Of a stretch of 64,000 bases of DNA, positions 1 to 10,282 are shown piece after piece. Each line of letters begins with the position of its first letter. Position 1 is the stretch's first letter. Position numbers and translations under genes: made by a program. Where the stretch lies: assembly GCA_035578175.1 (NCBI GenBank), contig JAQMRL010000042.1, positions 980,560 through 1,044,559 on the forward strand, written 5' to 3'. Origin of the DNA: Catonia carolina (taxonomy: Eukaryota > Arthropoda > Insecta > Hemiptera > Achilidae). The notes beneath the pieces are model-generated. The model worked only from the letters and a program-made list of their open reading frames with translations, had not been told where the DNA came from and did not search any database.

Positions 1-3
1 GTT

Positions 4-610
4 CTAGAAATCTTCGAAGTAGTCCCCATTGAAGTCAATAACCCTTTTGGTATCGGATTTTCCAGTCCCTGAATGCCCCCTAGAAGCCGGCAACCCGTAA
101 AGCTTCTAGAACCCTCGTCGTAGTAAGTTGAACAGCTTCTAGAGTCCCGAACCGCGTCCCCTTTAGTACTCTCTTGATCTTGGGGAATAGGAAGAAGTCC
201 GGTGGTGCCGTATCTGGACTGTAGGGAGGCTGTGGCAACATCACCCTCGAGTGTTTGGCCAATTCCTCGGTAACAAGCAGACAGGTGTGCGATGGCGCAT
301 TGTCATGGTGGAGGATCCAGGAATCGGCAATCTCCGGACGGACTCGGCAAACCTGGGCGGTCAGTGTTCAACACATCACGCACTTTTTGCACATTTGGGT
401 CCGTGTGACTGGTTGATGAACGTCCGGCGCGCTGTTCATCGTGGACGTCATCGCGGCCCTCTCGGAAATTCTTGTGCCACTGGAAGACTTGAGTTCTGGA
501 TATAGCTTCCTCACCGTAAACCTCATTGATCATTTTAAGAGTTTCCGTAGGCGTTTTTTTGAGTTTGACACAAATTTGATGTTAACACGTTGCTTGATGG
601 TACGCTCCAT
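4..610 (-). pseudogene. Decayed mariner transposase
   Basis: Relic of a mariner transposase read right to left. ATG at 610 opens MERTIKQRVNIKF. After a frameshift the N-terminal HTH part continues (CVKLKKTPTETLKMINEVYG, then a SRTQVFQWHKNF segment). A deletion then joins residues near NTDRP to the C-terminal part, which keeps PYSPDTAPPDFFLFPK, the segment holding the third catalytic Asp. The first catalytic Asp region (TGDESW in relatives) and most of the second are gone. A last frameshift precedes the terminal DFNGDYFEDF and a stop at 4-6. The right terminal inverted repeat lies at about 779-807 (CAGTCCGGTTACTTTTTATA) beside a TA. The left end is outside the window. It cannot encode an active enzyme. 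Confidence 0.85.
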
Positions 611-1017
611 TTTCACTCCCGACGAGATCATTGAACATGCACTGCGCTCTCGCACGATGCTAACCCTCCAAGCGTCTTGAAGCAACTGACTCAGGCCCGC
701 TCCCCTTCCCTCGATCCCCCACCACCACTAGAGCACCAACAACCGGTTTACAAACGTTTTACCTGGGCGTCACAAGCTCAGTCCGGTTACTTTTTATACA
801 AACCCTGTAAAACTGCAAGGGGAAAGTGATTTCACCAAAAATTACACTTTGCCTATCCAGTTATTGTGTGGGTCCCAGCTGGGTGTAGTTGTGAGGTGAA
901 GGGTACAGGTGAGGTATAATGAATGAGTGATGCATGCTGGGAGAATGATTGTTCTATTACTCTCATACAAAACAATCTTTTTCAAACTTTCCATATTTAA
1001 CATATTTGTTTGTATTT

Positions 1018-1278
1018 AATGGGTGTTTTATTAAGGACGCAACGCTGATTATAAGAAGATAGAAATAATACATCGGTAAATTTTCTCTCCCCCAATCGGT
1101 ATGTTGGCAACAGTGTACTCAAGGCCAATCACCTAACACTGTTAAAATGTTACAGTCAAGCATTAGTGTGGTGACAGCAGTCGTTTCATTATATTGTGTC
1201 AGGAATGGTTTTTTCCAAGGAAGAACGCATGTTTATTGTAGAGACTTACATAGCGAGTAAATCTTACAAATGTCAGTA
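1018..1278 (+). pseudogene. Tc1/mariner-superfamily transposase N-terminal relic
   Basis: The start MVFSKEERMFIVETYIASKS at 1205-1264 resembles the first helix of the DUF4817-type helix-turn-helix found in insect Tc1/mariner-superfamily transposases (family resemblance from memory). The frame stops at 1276-1278. The upstream stretch GGGTGTTTTATTAAGGACGC at 1020 may be a terminal repeat. Everything downstream of the first helix is missing. Only about 25 residues can be judged. Confidence 0.4.
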
Positions 1279-1355
1279 GCTCTAGAAGAAACCCGGACAC
1301 CTATAGAGCGTAAAGTTTTATTTCCCCTTAAACAACTGAATTTTAAATTAAAAAA

Positions 1356-2270
1356 TCTGGTGTGAAACACTCACACAACTTTCTCTTGCCAATACAAATA
1401 ATAAACAATAAACCTAAAATTAGTAATAAAACATTAGAAATAAACAAAAAAACTAACCTCAATAAACATAACCTAATTTTAATCATGAGTGAAATACGCA
1501 AAATGAAAATCAACCTCAGTTTGGCTTAGAAATATGGAAAATCACTCTTTCTCTCTAAACTAGGCTCTGTAGAGAAAAAAGCTCTAAATAAAAGTTGTAG
1601 ATCTTTTAATTTTCTATAAATTTAATTATAAACACTTTTGTCGTAAAATGCATACTAAGGCCGAAATCTTAAAAAAATCAATTTTTCACACGTTTTCGTG
1701 AGAAAAAATCAGAAAATCGCTAATTACTGCTAAACTAAGCGTCATACAATAAAATGTTTGAAACAGAAGTTGTAGGTTTTTAAATTCTCTACAACTTTTA
1801 TTATATAAGTTTTTGCGCTAAAATTTATGTTAAAGCCGTAATCTTAAAAAACAACGTTTTTACGTGAAAACAGCCTCACCGAGAATTTCAGCAAACATGG
1901 CGCCTGCCCTATCTTGTAGAGAATAAAAAATTGAGTAAAATAGGCGATTTTAAAAAAAATCGTAGGACCAGTTTTTGAGAAAATTGCAAAAAAGTTAAAA
2001 ATTATTCAAATAAACTACTACTTCCGGTTGACAAATTTGATGAAAATGTTTGTGTCGGGTTCGGTAATGGTATGTAACTTAAGTTTCAAGTTCGTACAAT
2101 GTTCCGTTCTTGAGATATTTTGTACACAAACACAGACCAATCGCTAAAAACACGTTTTCTGGGTTCAGGGGGTCTGAAAACGTGTAGATCCGGTGAAAAC
2201 TCAATTTCTTTAAAATCGACATGAACACAATACTTTCCTTTCTATATATTCATATAGGGAAGAGAAAGTA
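1356..2270 (-). mobile_element. Family H (HINE-like) copy 1
   Basis: Left end TCTGGTGTGAAACACTCACA (hairpin GTGTGA/TCACAC), followed by ACTTTCTCTTGCC; right end carries GGGAAGAGAAAGT, so the subterminal repeats are inverted. Microsatellite very short here. It is flanked by an 80-90-bp direct repeat of host sequence (about 1268-1350 and 2305-2390), unlike other copies. Strand is given in the presumed Helentron 5'->3' sense (terminal hairpin at the 3' end). Confidence 0.75.
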
Positions 2271-2426
2271 AAAAATTGTATTGTTCAAAGATGAAATTGA
2301 AAAAATATCAGTAGCTCTAGAATAAACCCGACACCTATAGTGCGTAAAGTTTCATTTCCCCTTAAAACAACTAAATTTTTAAATTAAAAAATTAAAGACT
2401 GTTTTACAAAATTTTGAGTGACTTAC

Positions 2427-2539
2427 CAATTCTGTATTCACAATTTCAGTTTTTATCTTTGACTCAAATTGTTCAACTTCCATCATTACTCAAACATCCA
2501 AATTACATTTCAACAAAATCTTCTTCAGTTCACCATCAT
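2427..2539 (-). CDS. Candidate 5' coding exon, unit 1 of 3
   Basis: Read on the minus strand, a pyrimidine-rich tract ending ACGCTTTCAG is an acceptor at 2540-2541, and TTG|GTAAGT is a donor at 2421-2426. Between them is a 113-nt exon whose ATG at 2486 opens MMEVEQFESKIKTEIVNTEL, exactly 20 codons to the donor (phase 0). Two more copies of the same exon, also 113 nt, occur at 4186-4298 and 5689-5801. An acidic/Lys start with KTE motifs is common in insect zinc-finger and transposase-related proteins, but I do not recognise this one. Later exons were not found, so it may be an orphan exon. Confidence 0.4.
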
Positions 2540-2576
2540 CTGAAAGCGTAAAAATAATAACACTATTTTCAACCTG

Positions 2577-2757
2577 CCCATAACAGACAGGTGGAGTGTC
2601 AAATTATTTATACTCAATCTGTCTGTTGCAGGGCTAAAATAAAAAGTTCTGTTTCTTATCACATGGTCAGCCAATTAAATGACTGAATTATTTGAGAACA
2701 GAAGAAGTAGAGGTGTACTGTGACACTAATCACAGTTATCTCCTCTGGAAGTAATGT
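2577..2757 (+). repeat. SINE3 5' module upstream of H4 copy 1
   Basis: From TGCCCATAACAGACAGGTGG to CTGGAAGTAATG this is the same ~180-bp 5' module that begins full SINE3 copies (compare 11591 and 47290). It then switches to H4 5'-leader sequence instead of the usual SINE3 body. It contains CCAATTAAATGACTGAA, a CCAAT-like site. Confidence 0.7.
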
Positions 2758-2824
2758 TTGAACACAACTTCGGCAGCATTTGTCCTGTTCACTTCGTGAA
2801 GAGAAGCTAGCAGCAGCAGAAAAT

Positions 2825-3135
<311 letters not shown>

Positions 3136-3252
3136 GCGTTGCACCGCTTGCAAAAGTCTATTAAAAAGTCTTCAATAAAATGCACCAGCATTCAAACATT
3201 GCACATCCAACTAGGCTGATGTTTAAAACAACCGAGTTTTTAAATTAAAAAA

Positions 3253-4170
3253 TCTGGTGTGAAACACTCACACAACTTTCTCTTGCCACTGCAAATAATT
3301 AATAATAAACCTAACATAAGTAATAAAACATTAAAAATAAACAAAACACTAACCTCAAAAACATAACCTTATTTTAATCATGAGTGAATGACACAAATGG
3401 AAATCGTACTCAGTTTGGCTTAAAAAAACGGCAAATCACACTTTCACGCTAAACTAGGCTCTGTAGAGAAAAATTCTCTAAATAAAAGTTGTAGATCTTG
3501 ATTTCCTATAAATTTTATTATATACTTTTTTGTCGTAAAATGCGTACTAAAGCCGAAATCTTAAAAAAATAGATTTTTCACACGTTTTCGTGAGAAAAAA
3601 ATCAGAAAATCGCTAATTACCACTAAACTAAGCGTTATACAAAAAAATGTTTGAAATAAAAGTTGTAGAATTTTAAATTCTGTACAACTTTTGTTATATA
3701 AATTTTTGCGCTAAAATGCATATTAAAGCCGTAATCTTAAAAAACAACGTTTTTACGTGAAAACAGCGTCACCAAGAATTTTAGCAAACATGGCGCCTAC
3801 CCTATCTTGTAGAGAATAAAAAGTTTAGTAAATAAGGCGACTTTTAAAAAAAATCGTAGGACCAGTTTTTGAGAAAATCGCAAAAAAGTGAAAAATTACA
3901 CGAATAAACTACTACTTCCGGTTGACCGATTTTGATGAAAATGTTCGTGTCGGGTTCGGTAGTGGTATGTAGCTTAAGTTTCAAGTTCGTACGTTGTTCC
4001 GTTCTTGAGATATTCTGTTCACACACACACACACAGACCAATCGCTAAAAACATGTTTTTTGGGTTCAGGGGGTCTGAAAATGTATAGATCTGGTGAAAA
4101 CTCGATTTCTAAAAATCGACATGAAAACAATACTTTCCTTCCTATATATTCATATAGGCAAGAGAAAGTA
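3253..4170 (-). mobile_element. Family H copy 2
   Basis: Complete copy between the two H4 units: left hairpin end TCTGGTGTGAAACAC, right end GGCAAGAGAAAGTA, short (CA)n near 4020. It lies inside A-rich sequence (TAAATTAAAAA) whose uninterrupted version is seen at 2380 and 5000. Confidence 0.8.
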
Positions 4171-4185
4171 ATAAGAGTGACTTAC

Positions 4186-4298
4186 CAATTCTGTATTCAC
4201 AATTTCAGTTTTTATCTTTGACTCAAATTGTTCAACTTCCATGATGACTCAAACATCCGAATTACATTTCAACAAAATCTTCTTCAATTCACCATCAT
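4186..4298 (-). CDS. Candidate 5' coding exon, unit 2 of 3
   Basis: Second copy of the 113-nt exon: acceptor ..TTACAG at 4299-4300, donor TTG|GTAAGT at 4180-4185, ATG at 4242 opening MEVEQFESKIKTEIVNTEL (19 codons). One base change turns the first of the two ATGs into ATC, leaving the second as the start. Splice sites and reading frame are kept although the flanks are full of repeats. Confidence 0.4.
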
Positions 4299-4335
4299 CT
4301 GTAAGCGTAAAAATAAAAACAATATTTTCAACCTG

Positions 4336-4513
4336 CCCATAACAGACAGGTGGAGTGTCAAATTATTTACACTCAATCTGTCTGTTGCAGGGCTAAAATA
4401 AAAAGTTCTGTTTCTTATCACGTGGTCAGCCAATTAAATGACTGAATCATTTAACAACAGAAGATGTAGAGGTGTATTGTGACACTAATCACAGTTATCT
4501 CCTCTGGAAGTAA
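4336..4513 (+). repeat. SINE3 5' module upstream of H4 copy 2
   Basis: Same module and same junction to H4 leader as at 2577-2757, so the chimera predates the tandem duplication of the unit. Confidence 0.7.
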
Positions 4514-4558
4514 TGTTTGAACACAACTTCGGCAGCACTCGTCCTGTTCACTTCGTGA

Positions 4559-4894
<336 letters not shown>

Positions 4895-5034
4895 GCGTTG
4901 CACCGCTTGCAAAAGTCTATTAAAAAGTCTTCAATAAAATGCACCAGCATTCAAACATTGCACATCAAACTAGGCTGATGTTTAAAACAACTGAGTTTTT
5001 AAATTAAAAAATTAAAGACTGTTAAATAAAAAAT

Positions 5035-5664
5035 GTCCACGACCAACCTATACAAAGGGTGACACAGACAACGTATTCGGGCACCATGATAAATGAACAG
5101 TGGGATAACACTCAGGAGATCAGGTGCAGAATCGGGAAAGCACGAGCTGCCTTCAACAGTATGAGCAAGATTTTCAAATGCCATGATTTGCATTTGGACA
5201 TCAAGATGCGCATGCTCAGATGTTATATATTTTCGATCTTGTTGTACGGCGTCGAATCATGGACACTCAACGCGGCTATCACGAAGAAGCTGGAAGCCTT
5301 TGAAATGTGGTTATATCGCAGAATGTTGCGAATATCATGGAGGGACCGCGCATTACAAACATCCAAGTCCTTCAAAGAATGAAGAAAGAGAAGGAGATCA
5401 TGGACACTGTCAAGATTCGGAAGTTGCAGTACTTTGGCCATATTATGAGGAACGAGGGAAGGTATGCTCCGCTTCAAACCATAATACAGGGGAAGGTGAG
5501 CGGAAGACGAGAACCGGGGCGTAGGAGAGTATCCTGGCTGCTGAATCTGAGGGCGTCGTGTGCGAAGACCTCCAACGAGTTGTTCAGAATAGCGACAAAC
5601 AAAGTAGAAATAGCCTTGCTGATCGCAAACATCCGAAACGGATATGCACCATGAGAAGAAGAAG
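5035..5664 (+). pseudogene. 5'-truncated LINE fragment with (GAA)n tail
   Basis: C-terminal end of a non-LTR retrotransposon ORF2: MLRCYIFSILLYGVESWTL, then LEAFEMWLYRRMLRISW, a frameshift near 5350, VLQRMKKEKEIMDTVKIRK and GRREPGRRRVSWLLNL, ending in ATGAGAAGAAGAAG. An 11-bp duplication AAATAAAAAAT flanks it at 5024-5034 and 5665-5675, as expected of target-primed insertion. The clade was not determined. The same family occurs on the minus strand at 10283-11465 and 36160-36401. Confidence 0.85.
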
Positions 5665-5688
5665 AAATAAAAAATAAGAGTGACTTAC

Positions 5689-5801
5689 CAATTCTGTATT
5701 CACAATCTCAGTTTTTATCTTTGACTCAAATTGTTTAACTTCCATCATTACTCAAACATTCAAATTACATTTCAACAAAATCTACTTCAATTCACCATCA
5801 T
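5689..5801 (-). CDS. Candidate 5' coding exon, unit 3 of 3
   Basis: Third copy, again 113 nt: acceptor at 5802-5803, donor GTAAGT at 5683-5688, ATG at 5748 opening MMEVKQFESKIKTEIVNTEL. Only one residue differs from copy 1 (E4K). The constant length, splice sites and frame over three copies argue for past selection or very recent duplication. Confidence 0.4.
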
Positions 5802-5834
5802 CTGAAAGCGTAAAAATAAAAACAATATTTTCAA

Positions 5835-6648
5835 CCTGGCCATAAGAGACAGTGTGTTTATTGTTGTTTAGGTCATCAGCCTGTAGGCTGGTTTGAACAT
5901 GTACAGGTTTTACTAAGTAAATCGAGGAGTGAGGTGGTTTACCATTGCCACAACTCATTGAGTGGAAAAGTACACTTATCAGCATGCCAGGCCCTCTGAA
6001 AAGCATATATTTTCCACTCTGCAAATGACACTTTCACTTCATTCACCACACAATCCAACTGTATAATGAAATCCATTACTTTCAGACGAGATAACTCTGA
6101 TTAGTGTCACAGTACACCTCTACCTCTTCTGTTGTTAAATGATTCACTCATTTAATTGGCTGACCATGCGATAAGAAACAGAACTATTTATTTTAGCCCT
6201 GCAACACTAACAGATGAGTGTATAACAGACAGGTATAATAACAGACAGACTGTATAATAGACAGGTGGAGTGTCAAATTATTTACACTCAATCTGTTAGT
6301 TGCAGGGCTAAAATAAATAGTTCTGTTTCTTATCACATGGTCAGCCAATTAAATGACTAAACCATAATTATAAGAAAAGTAAAGGTAGAGGTGAAAAAGA
6401 CACTAATCAGAGTTATCTCCTCTGAAAGTAATGAATTTCATTATACAGTTGGACCCTGTGGTGAATGCAGTGAAGGTTTTATTTGCAGAGTAAAAAATAT
6501 GTGCTTTTCAGAGGGCCCAGCATGCTGATAAGTATAATTTTCCATTCAGTGAGTTGTGGCAATGGTAAACCACCTCACTCCTCGATTTACTTAGTAAAAC
6601 CTCTACACGTTCAAACCAGCCTACAGGCTGATCACCTAAACAACAACA
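5835..6648 (+). repeat. SINE3 copy with a nested inverted SINE3
   Basis: A SINE3 (+) flanked by AATATTTTCAA at 5824-5834 and 6649-6659. Its 5' part is interrupted by a second SINE3 in minus orientation at about 5858-6216 (tail TTGTTGTTTAGGTCATCAG at its left), bounded by ATAAGAGACAG / ATAACAGACAG. The pair can fold back on itself. It occupies the position that H4-SINE3 chimeras occupy in units 1 and 2. Confidence 0.75.
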
Positions 6649-6686
6649 AATATTTTCAAATTCCACTAAAACTAACATCACAACTA

Positions 6687-6995
6687 CAGTCCAGCCTCTG
6701 TTAGTTTGCTCCTAATGTAAACAAATAATGACGTCACTAAGCATGCTCATTATATCAAAATGTGTACATGCTGATTTAAAAAGTAACAACAAAATACTTT
6801 TAAAATTATTTTTATAAATGAAATAGTTAGGCGTACATAATATCATGACTGATGTTTTAAGTACTTTAAATTTAAAAAATCGTTCACTTAATAACAGGAA
6901 TACGACATCTGTAAAGTCGCAGACTTTAGCGTGCACCCTGTAGTAGGTGGCTTTTGTTTGTTGACAGTAGGAGCAAACTAAGAACAGCTAAACTG
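6687..6995 (+). mobile_element. M2 MITE, complete (TA target)
   Basis: 309-bp element with terminal inverted repeats CAGTCCAGCCTCTGTTAGTT at the left and, inverted at the right, CAGTTTAGCTGTTCTTAGTT, followed on both sides by TGCTCCT. TA flanks it on both sides (6685-6686, 6996-6997). No coding capacity. TA target and CAGT ends point to Tc1/mariner-type mobilisation. Confidence 0.8.
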
Positions 6996-6997
6996 TA

Positions 6998-7421
6998 AAT
7001 AAAAATTTAATTCTGTATCTAAAGAGTAAACAGTGTTAATTCCATTTTTATTACGTTTCACAATAGCCAAAGACCAAATTTTTCTTTTCATAATTTCGTA
7101 AAATGATATTAATAAACTTCCAATATCGCTTCCTATCTACACATTGAATTTTTGATCTTTCTGCAAGAAAATTCACAATTGCCCATTATTATAGTTTCCA
7201 AATTCCTGATTAACTCAAGATATAAATAATTAATGTTTTCTACAAACAAGTTTTTTAAGATTCCCTCAGGAAAACTTAAGTGGCACTGATATATGAAAGT
7301 TTTCTTTGTTTCAGATAAAGTTATACAGTTTTCAAAAATTTGTAAATTTTCAGATGTTCACCGACCCATTGAAAGACGTAAAATGTAATACATAAAATTT
7401 AGAGAAGTTCACGTACAATAT
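6998..7421. other. A/T-rich unique stretch, no gene seen
   Basis: No reading frame, RNA or recognised repeat in about 420 bp between the M2 and M3 elements. Confidence 0.6.
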
Positions 7422-8115
7422 TCAGATGAACTAAAGTCCCGTAGCCGTGAGAGTGAGAGAATGCATAACGCTCTCACTCGCACAACTATTTAACGAGCTT
7501 AAATTGCTTACAGTTCCCTCCTTCTACATTTTTGAGGTGATTATGTATGTTAGGCAAAATAATTTTATGCAGAATTTCAATGTTCACAATCATAACATGA
7601 GAAACAGGAATGATTATTATGTGGCTAATCACTAAACAAAATTGTTTGAACAAAAACCTACTTATGCAGGGAGAAAATTCATAAATAAATTACCCCAATC
7701 TTTAAAGTGTTGTGAGGATTTGAATTCCTTTAAAAAAAATCTAAAAAATTACTTGATCAATGAAACTTTTTATAGCGTACAAGAATTTCTTTGTTGATAG
7801 TAGTGATACATAGTGTGATTCTTATATGTATTTCAGGTGTTATATCTGACAACATGTCCTATAGTCGTCCTGGAGTCTCCAGGGCGCAAAAAAAAAAAAA
7901 AAATCCCATATGCACCATTCCAATAACATTGTCGTATAATTTTACTCATTGTTGTGAGCAAGCGTTTATCCATGCAGTAAACTAACAAGCAAGATAACGA
8001 CTGAAGTATATTTTCAGATTTGGATTATAGCGGTAAAGACCTTTGAGTGCATGCGTAGTTATACCACTTATCTCCCTCTCACTCGTTCGGCTATGAGACA
8101 TTAGTTCGTCTGATA
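7422..8115 (+). mobile_element. M3 MITE carrying a LINE fragment
   Basis: Terminal inverted repeats TCAGATGAACTAAAGTCCCG (left) and, inverted at the right, TCAGACGAACTAATGTCTCA, continuing into GAGTGAGAG-rich sequence. Uninterrupted copies (48412-48684) are ~275 bp; here the middle holds about 400 bp with a LINE 3' end. Confidence 0.7.
7557..7800 (+). pseudogene. LINE ORF2 C-terminal fragment
   Basis: Frame reads FMQNFNVHNHNMRNRNDYYV, then after a stop TKLFEQKPTYAGRKFINKLP, QSLKCCEDLNSFKKNLKNYL and NETFYSVQEFL. The pattern of HNHNTRNR, then GRKFINKLP, then SFKKNLKNYL is typical of the extreme C-terminus of insect non-LTR retrotransposon reverse transcriptase polyproteins. A related copy is on the minus strand at 41405-41720. 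Confidence 0.6.
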
Positions 8116-8303
8116 CCTATAGAAGAACTTGTAAATTTGAAACATGATTCTAGTAATAACAACGAGGATAAATACATCCTCGTTGTTCTTGTTGGTTATT
8201 GTATCATTCTCGTTGGTTATTGTGTTCATCTGACAAAGTTTTATTGGGTGTATAAATATGAAAAAATAAATCTTTATAATGCATCCTGCAGTTTGAAATT
8301 ATT

Positions 8304-8717
8304 TCTATTTCATATAATGAATTAATATAATAATTTCACTAACCTTCTTTTTAAACTGCGTCACCTTTATTTTAATTTCTACTTACACGTGTTTCGGTGG
8401 ATCCACCATCATCAGAGTAAATGAAAAATTGAAACTAAAAATTTTTTTTTTCTCATTTATTTAAAATTTACAGAAGATGGTACATCTTCAGTCACTTGTA
8501 TAAAACTGCAAACTTTTATACAAGTGACTGAAGATGTACCATCTTCTGTAAATTTTAAATAAATGAGAAAAAAAATTTTTTAGTTTCAATTTTTCATTTA
8601 CTCTGATGATGGTGGATCCACCAAAACACGTGTAAGTAGAAATTAAAATAAAGGTGACAGTGCAGTTTAAAAAGAAGGTTAGTGAAATTATTATATTAAT
8701 TCATTATATGAAATAGA
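8304..8717. repeat. Foldback with ~202-bp arms
   Basis: Left arm 8304-8505 and right arm 8514-8717 are inverted copies, separated by 8 nt (CTGCAAAC). They differ by a few substitutions, a 2-nt indel (CTGCGTCACC versus CTGCACTGTCACC when aligned) and T-run length, so it is not a fresh assembly artefact. Each arm contains the hammerhead-like motif described separately. No reading frame. Confidence 0.85.
8376..8424 (-). ncRNA. Hammerhead-ribozyme-like core (type I layout)
   Basis: Minus strand, in order: stem I 5' side UUUACU; CUGAUGA (8415-8409); stem II GGUGG-AU-CCACC (8407-8396); GAAA (8395-8392); CAC/GUG minimal palindromic stem III; U16.1 equivalent at 8385; A at 8384 as the residue before the predicted cut; stem I 3' side AGUAGA (6 pairs with UUUACU, one G-U). 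All conserved core residues are present. Hammerheads with such minimal stem III are known from Penelope-like elements and retrozymes, where they work as dimers. The right-arm copy on the plus strand (8603-8640) has AAAA in place of GAAA and is expected to be inactive. Confidence 0.6.
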
Positions 8718-8989
8718 TATAAATATGCAGTTATAAATGCACTTAATAAGGTTATTGGTTATCATTTGCAGTTTTAAATTAAAGGTTATTTATTGTACAC
8801 TGAAAATTTACCTAACCTTGATTTGTTAGTAAATGGTGAATAGGTTATCAGTTATTATACGCAGTTATAAATACACATGACAACCGATAACCTACTCATA
8901 ATAACGTTATTGGTTACTATACTTAAGTAGAATAGAACATCATATCAAGAGAACATATCAAGAGAATAGAACACCGAGTAAAAGAAGTA

Positions 8990-10172
8990 TTGGACGATGG
9001 ACCAATTTCGATTTAGAAGGAGAATGGGAACTCGAGATGCAATATTGGCTCTGAGACTGATTATTGAGAAAAGGATACAGAAAAATAAAACTACTTTTAT
9101 GGCATTTGTAGATTTAGAGAAAGCATTTGACAATCTGGACTGGAGTAAAATGTTTAAAACTTTGAAAAGGCTAGGAATTAAATACAAAGAAAGGAAAGTT
9201 ATCTACAGTCTGTATAAGAATCAAACGGCTGTTTTGAGAATCGAGGGGTACGAAAAAGAGGCTGCTGTAAGAAACGGTGTACGACAAGGTTGTTCTTTGT
9301 CACCACTACTTTTTAACTTGTATATAGAAGAGGCTATAAATGAAGTGAAGGAGAAATTTGACGCAGGAATGAAAATTCAAGGAGAAACAATAAAAATGCT
9401 GAGATTCGCCGATGATATAGTAGTATTAGCCGAGACAAAGAAAGAACTAGAGGATACCTTAAATGGAATGGATGAAATCTTGAGAAAGGATTACTTCATG
9501 AAAATTAATAAGAACAAAACGAAAGTGTTGTGCAGCAGCAAGAGTGGTTTAGAAGAGATGGGAAATTTAAAAGTAGGCAACGAAAACATACAGGAAGTTG
9601 GGGAATTCTGCTAACTAGGGAGTAAAATAACAAAGGATGGTAGAAGCACAAGTGATATCAAGAGTAGAATTGCTCAAGCTAGAAAAGCCTTTGAAATTAA
9701 AAACAGCTTACTGACTACAAACATTGATTTACAGATTAGGAAAAATTTCTTAAAACATTATGTTTGGAGTGTAGCATTATACGGAAGTGAAACGTGGGTG
9801 ATAGGGGCTGTAGAACGGAAGAGGATAGAAGCTTTTGAATGTGGTGTTATAGGAAAATGTTAAAGATTAGGTGGGTGGACAAAATAAGTAATTTAGAGGT
9901 TGTTAGGCGAGTGGATGAAAAAAGAAGTATATGGAAGCATCTTACCAAAAGAAGGGATAGGCTAGTGGGGCATATCCTAAGACATCCAGGTATGTTGGGC
10001 TATGAATAATGGAGGGTAATATTGAGGGAGTAAATTGTAGAGGGAGGCAAAGATTAGAATATATAAAGCAAATTACAAAAGATGTAGGGTGTTACAGGTA
10101 TGTAGATATGAAACGAATTGCGCAATATAGAACAGCTTGGAGAACCGCATCAAACCAGTCGAGAGACTGATG
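8990..10172 (+). pseudogene. LINE reverse transcriptase, broken
   Basis: From DQFRFRRRMGTRDAILAL (8999) the RT domain is recognisable: FVDLEKAFDNLDW (first catalytic Asp), GVRQGCSLSPLLFNLYIE, and LRFADDIVVL with the catalytic DD. The frame stops at 9612-9614 but similarity continues (LGSKITKDGR, then LYGSETWVIG, then RKRIEAFEC). A frameshift near 9840 and several stops follow. The end is CTGATGACAAAAAAAAA. No endonuclease domain remains, so it is 5'-truncated and dead. It is flanked by short host repeats built on GGTTATYGGTTA. Confidence 0.9.
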
Positions 10173-10282
10173 ACAAAAAAAAAGTTACTATATGCAGTTT
10201 TAAATTTAAAGGTTATACACATGGTAATTGCGCACTGTAAATTAAACTTGAATGGTTAATAAATGGTGAGTAGGTTATCGGT

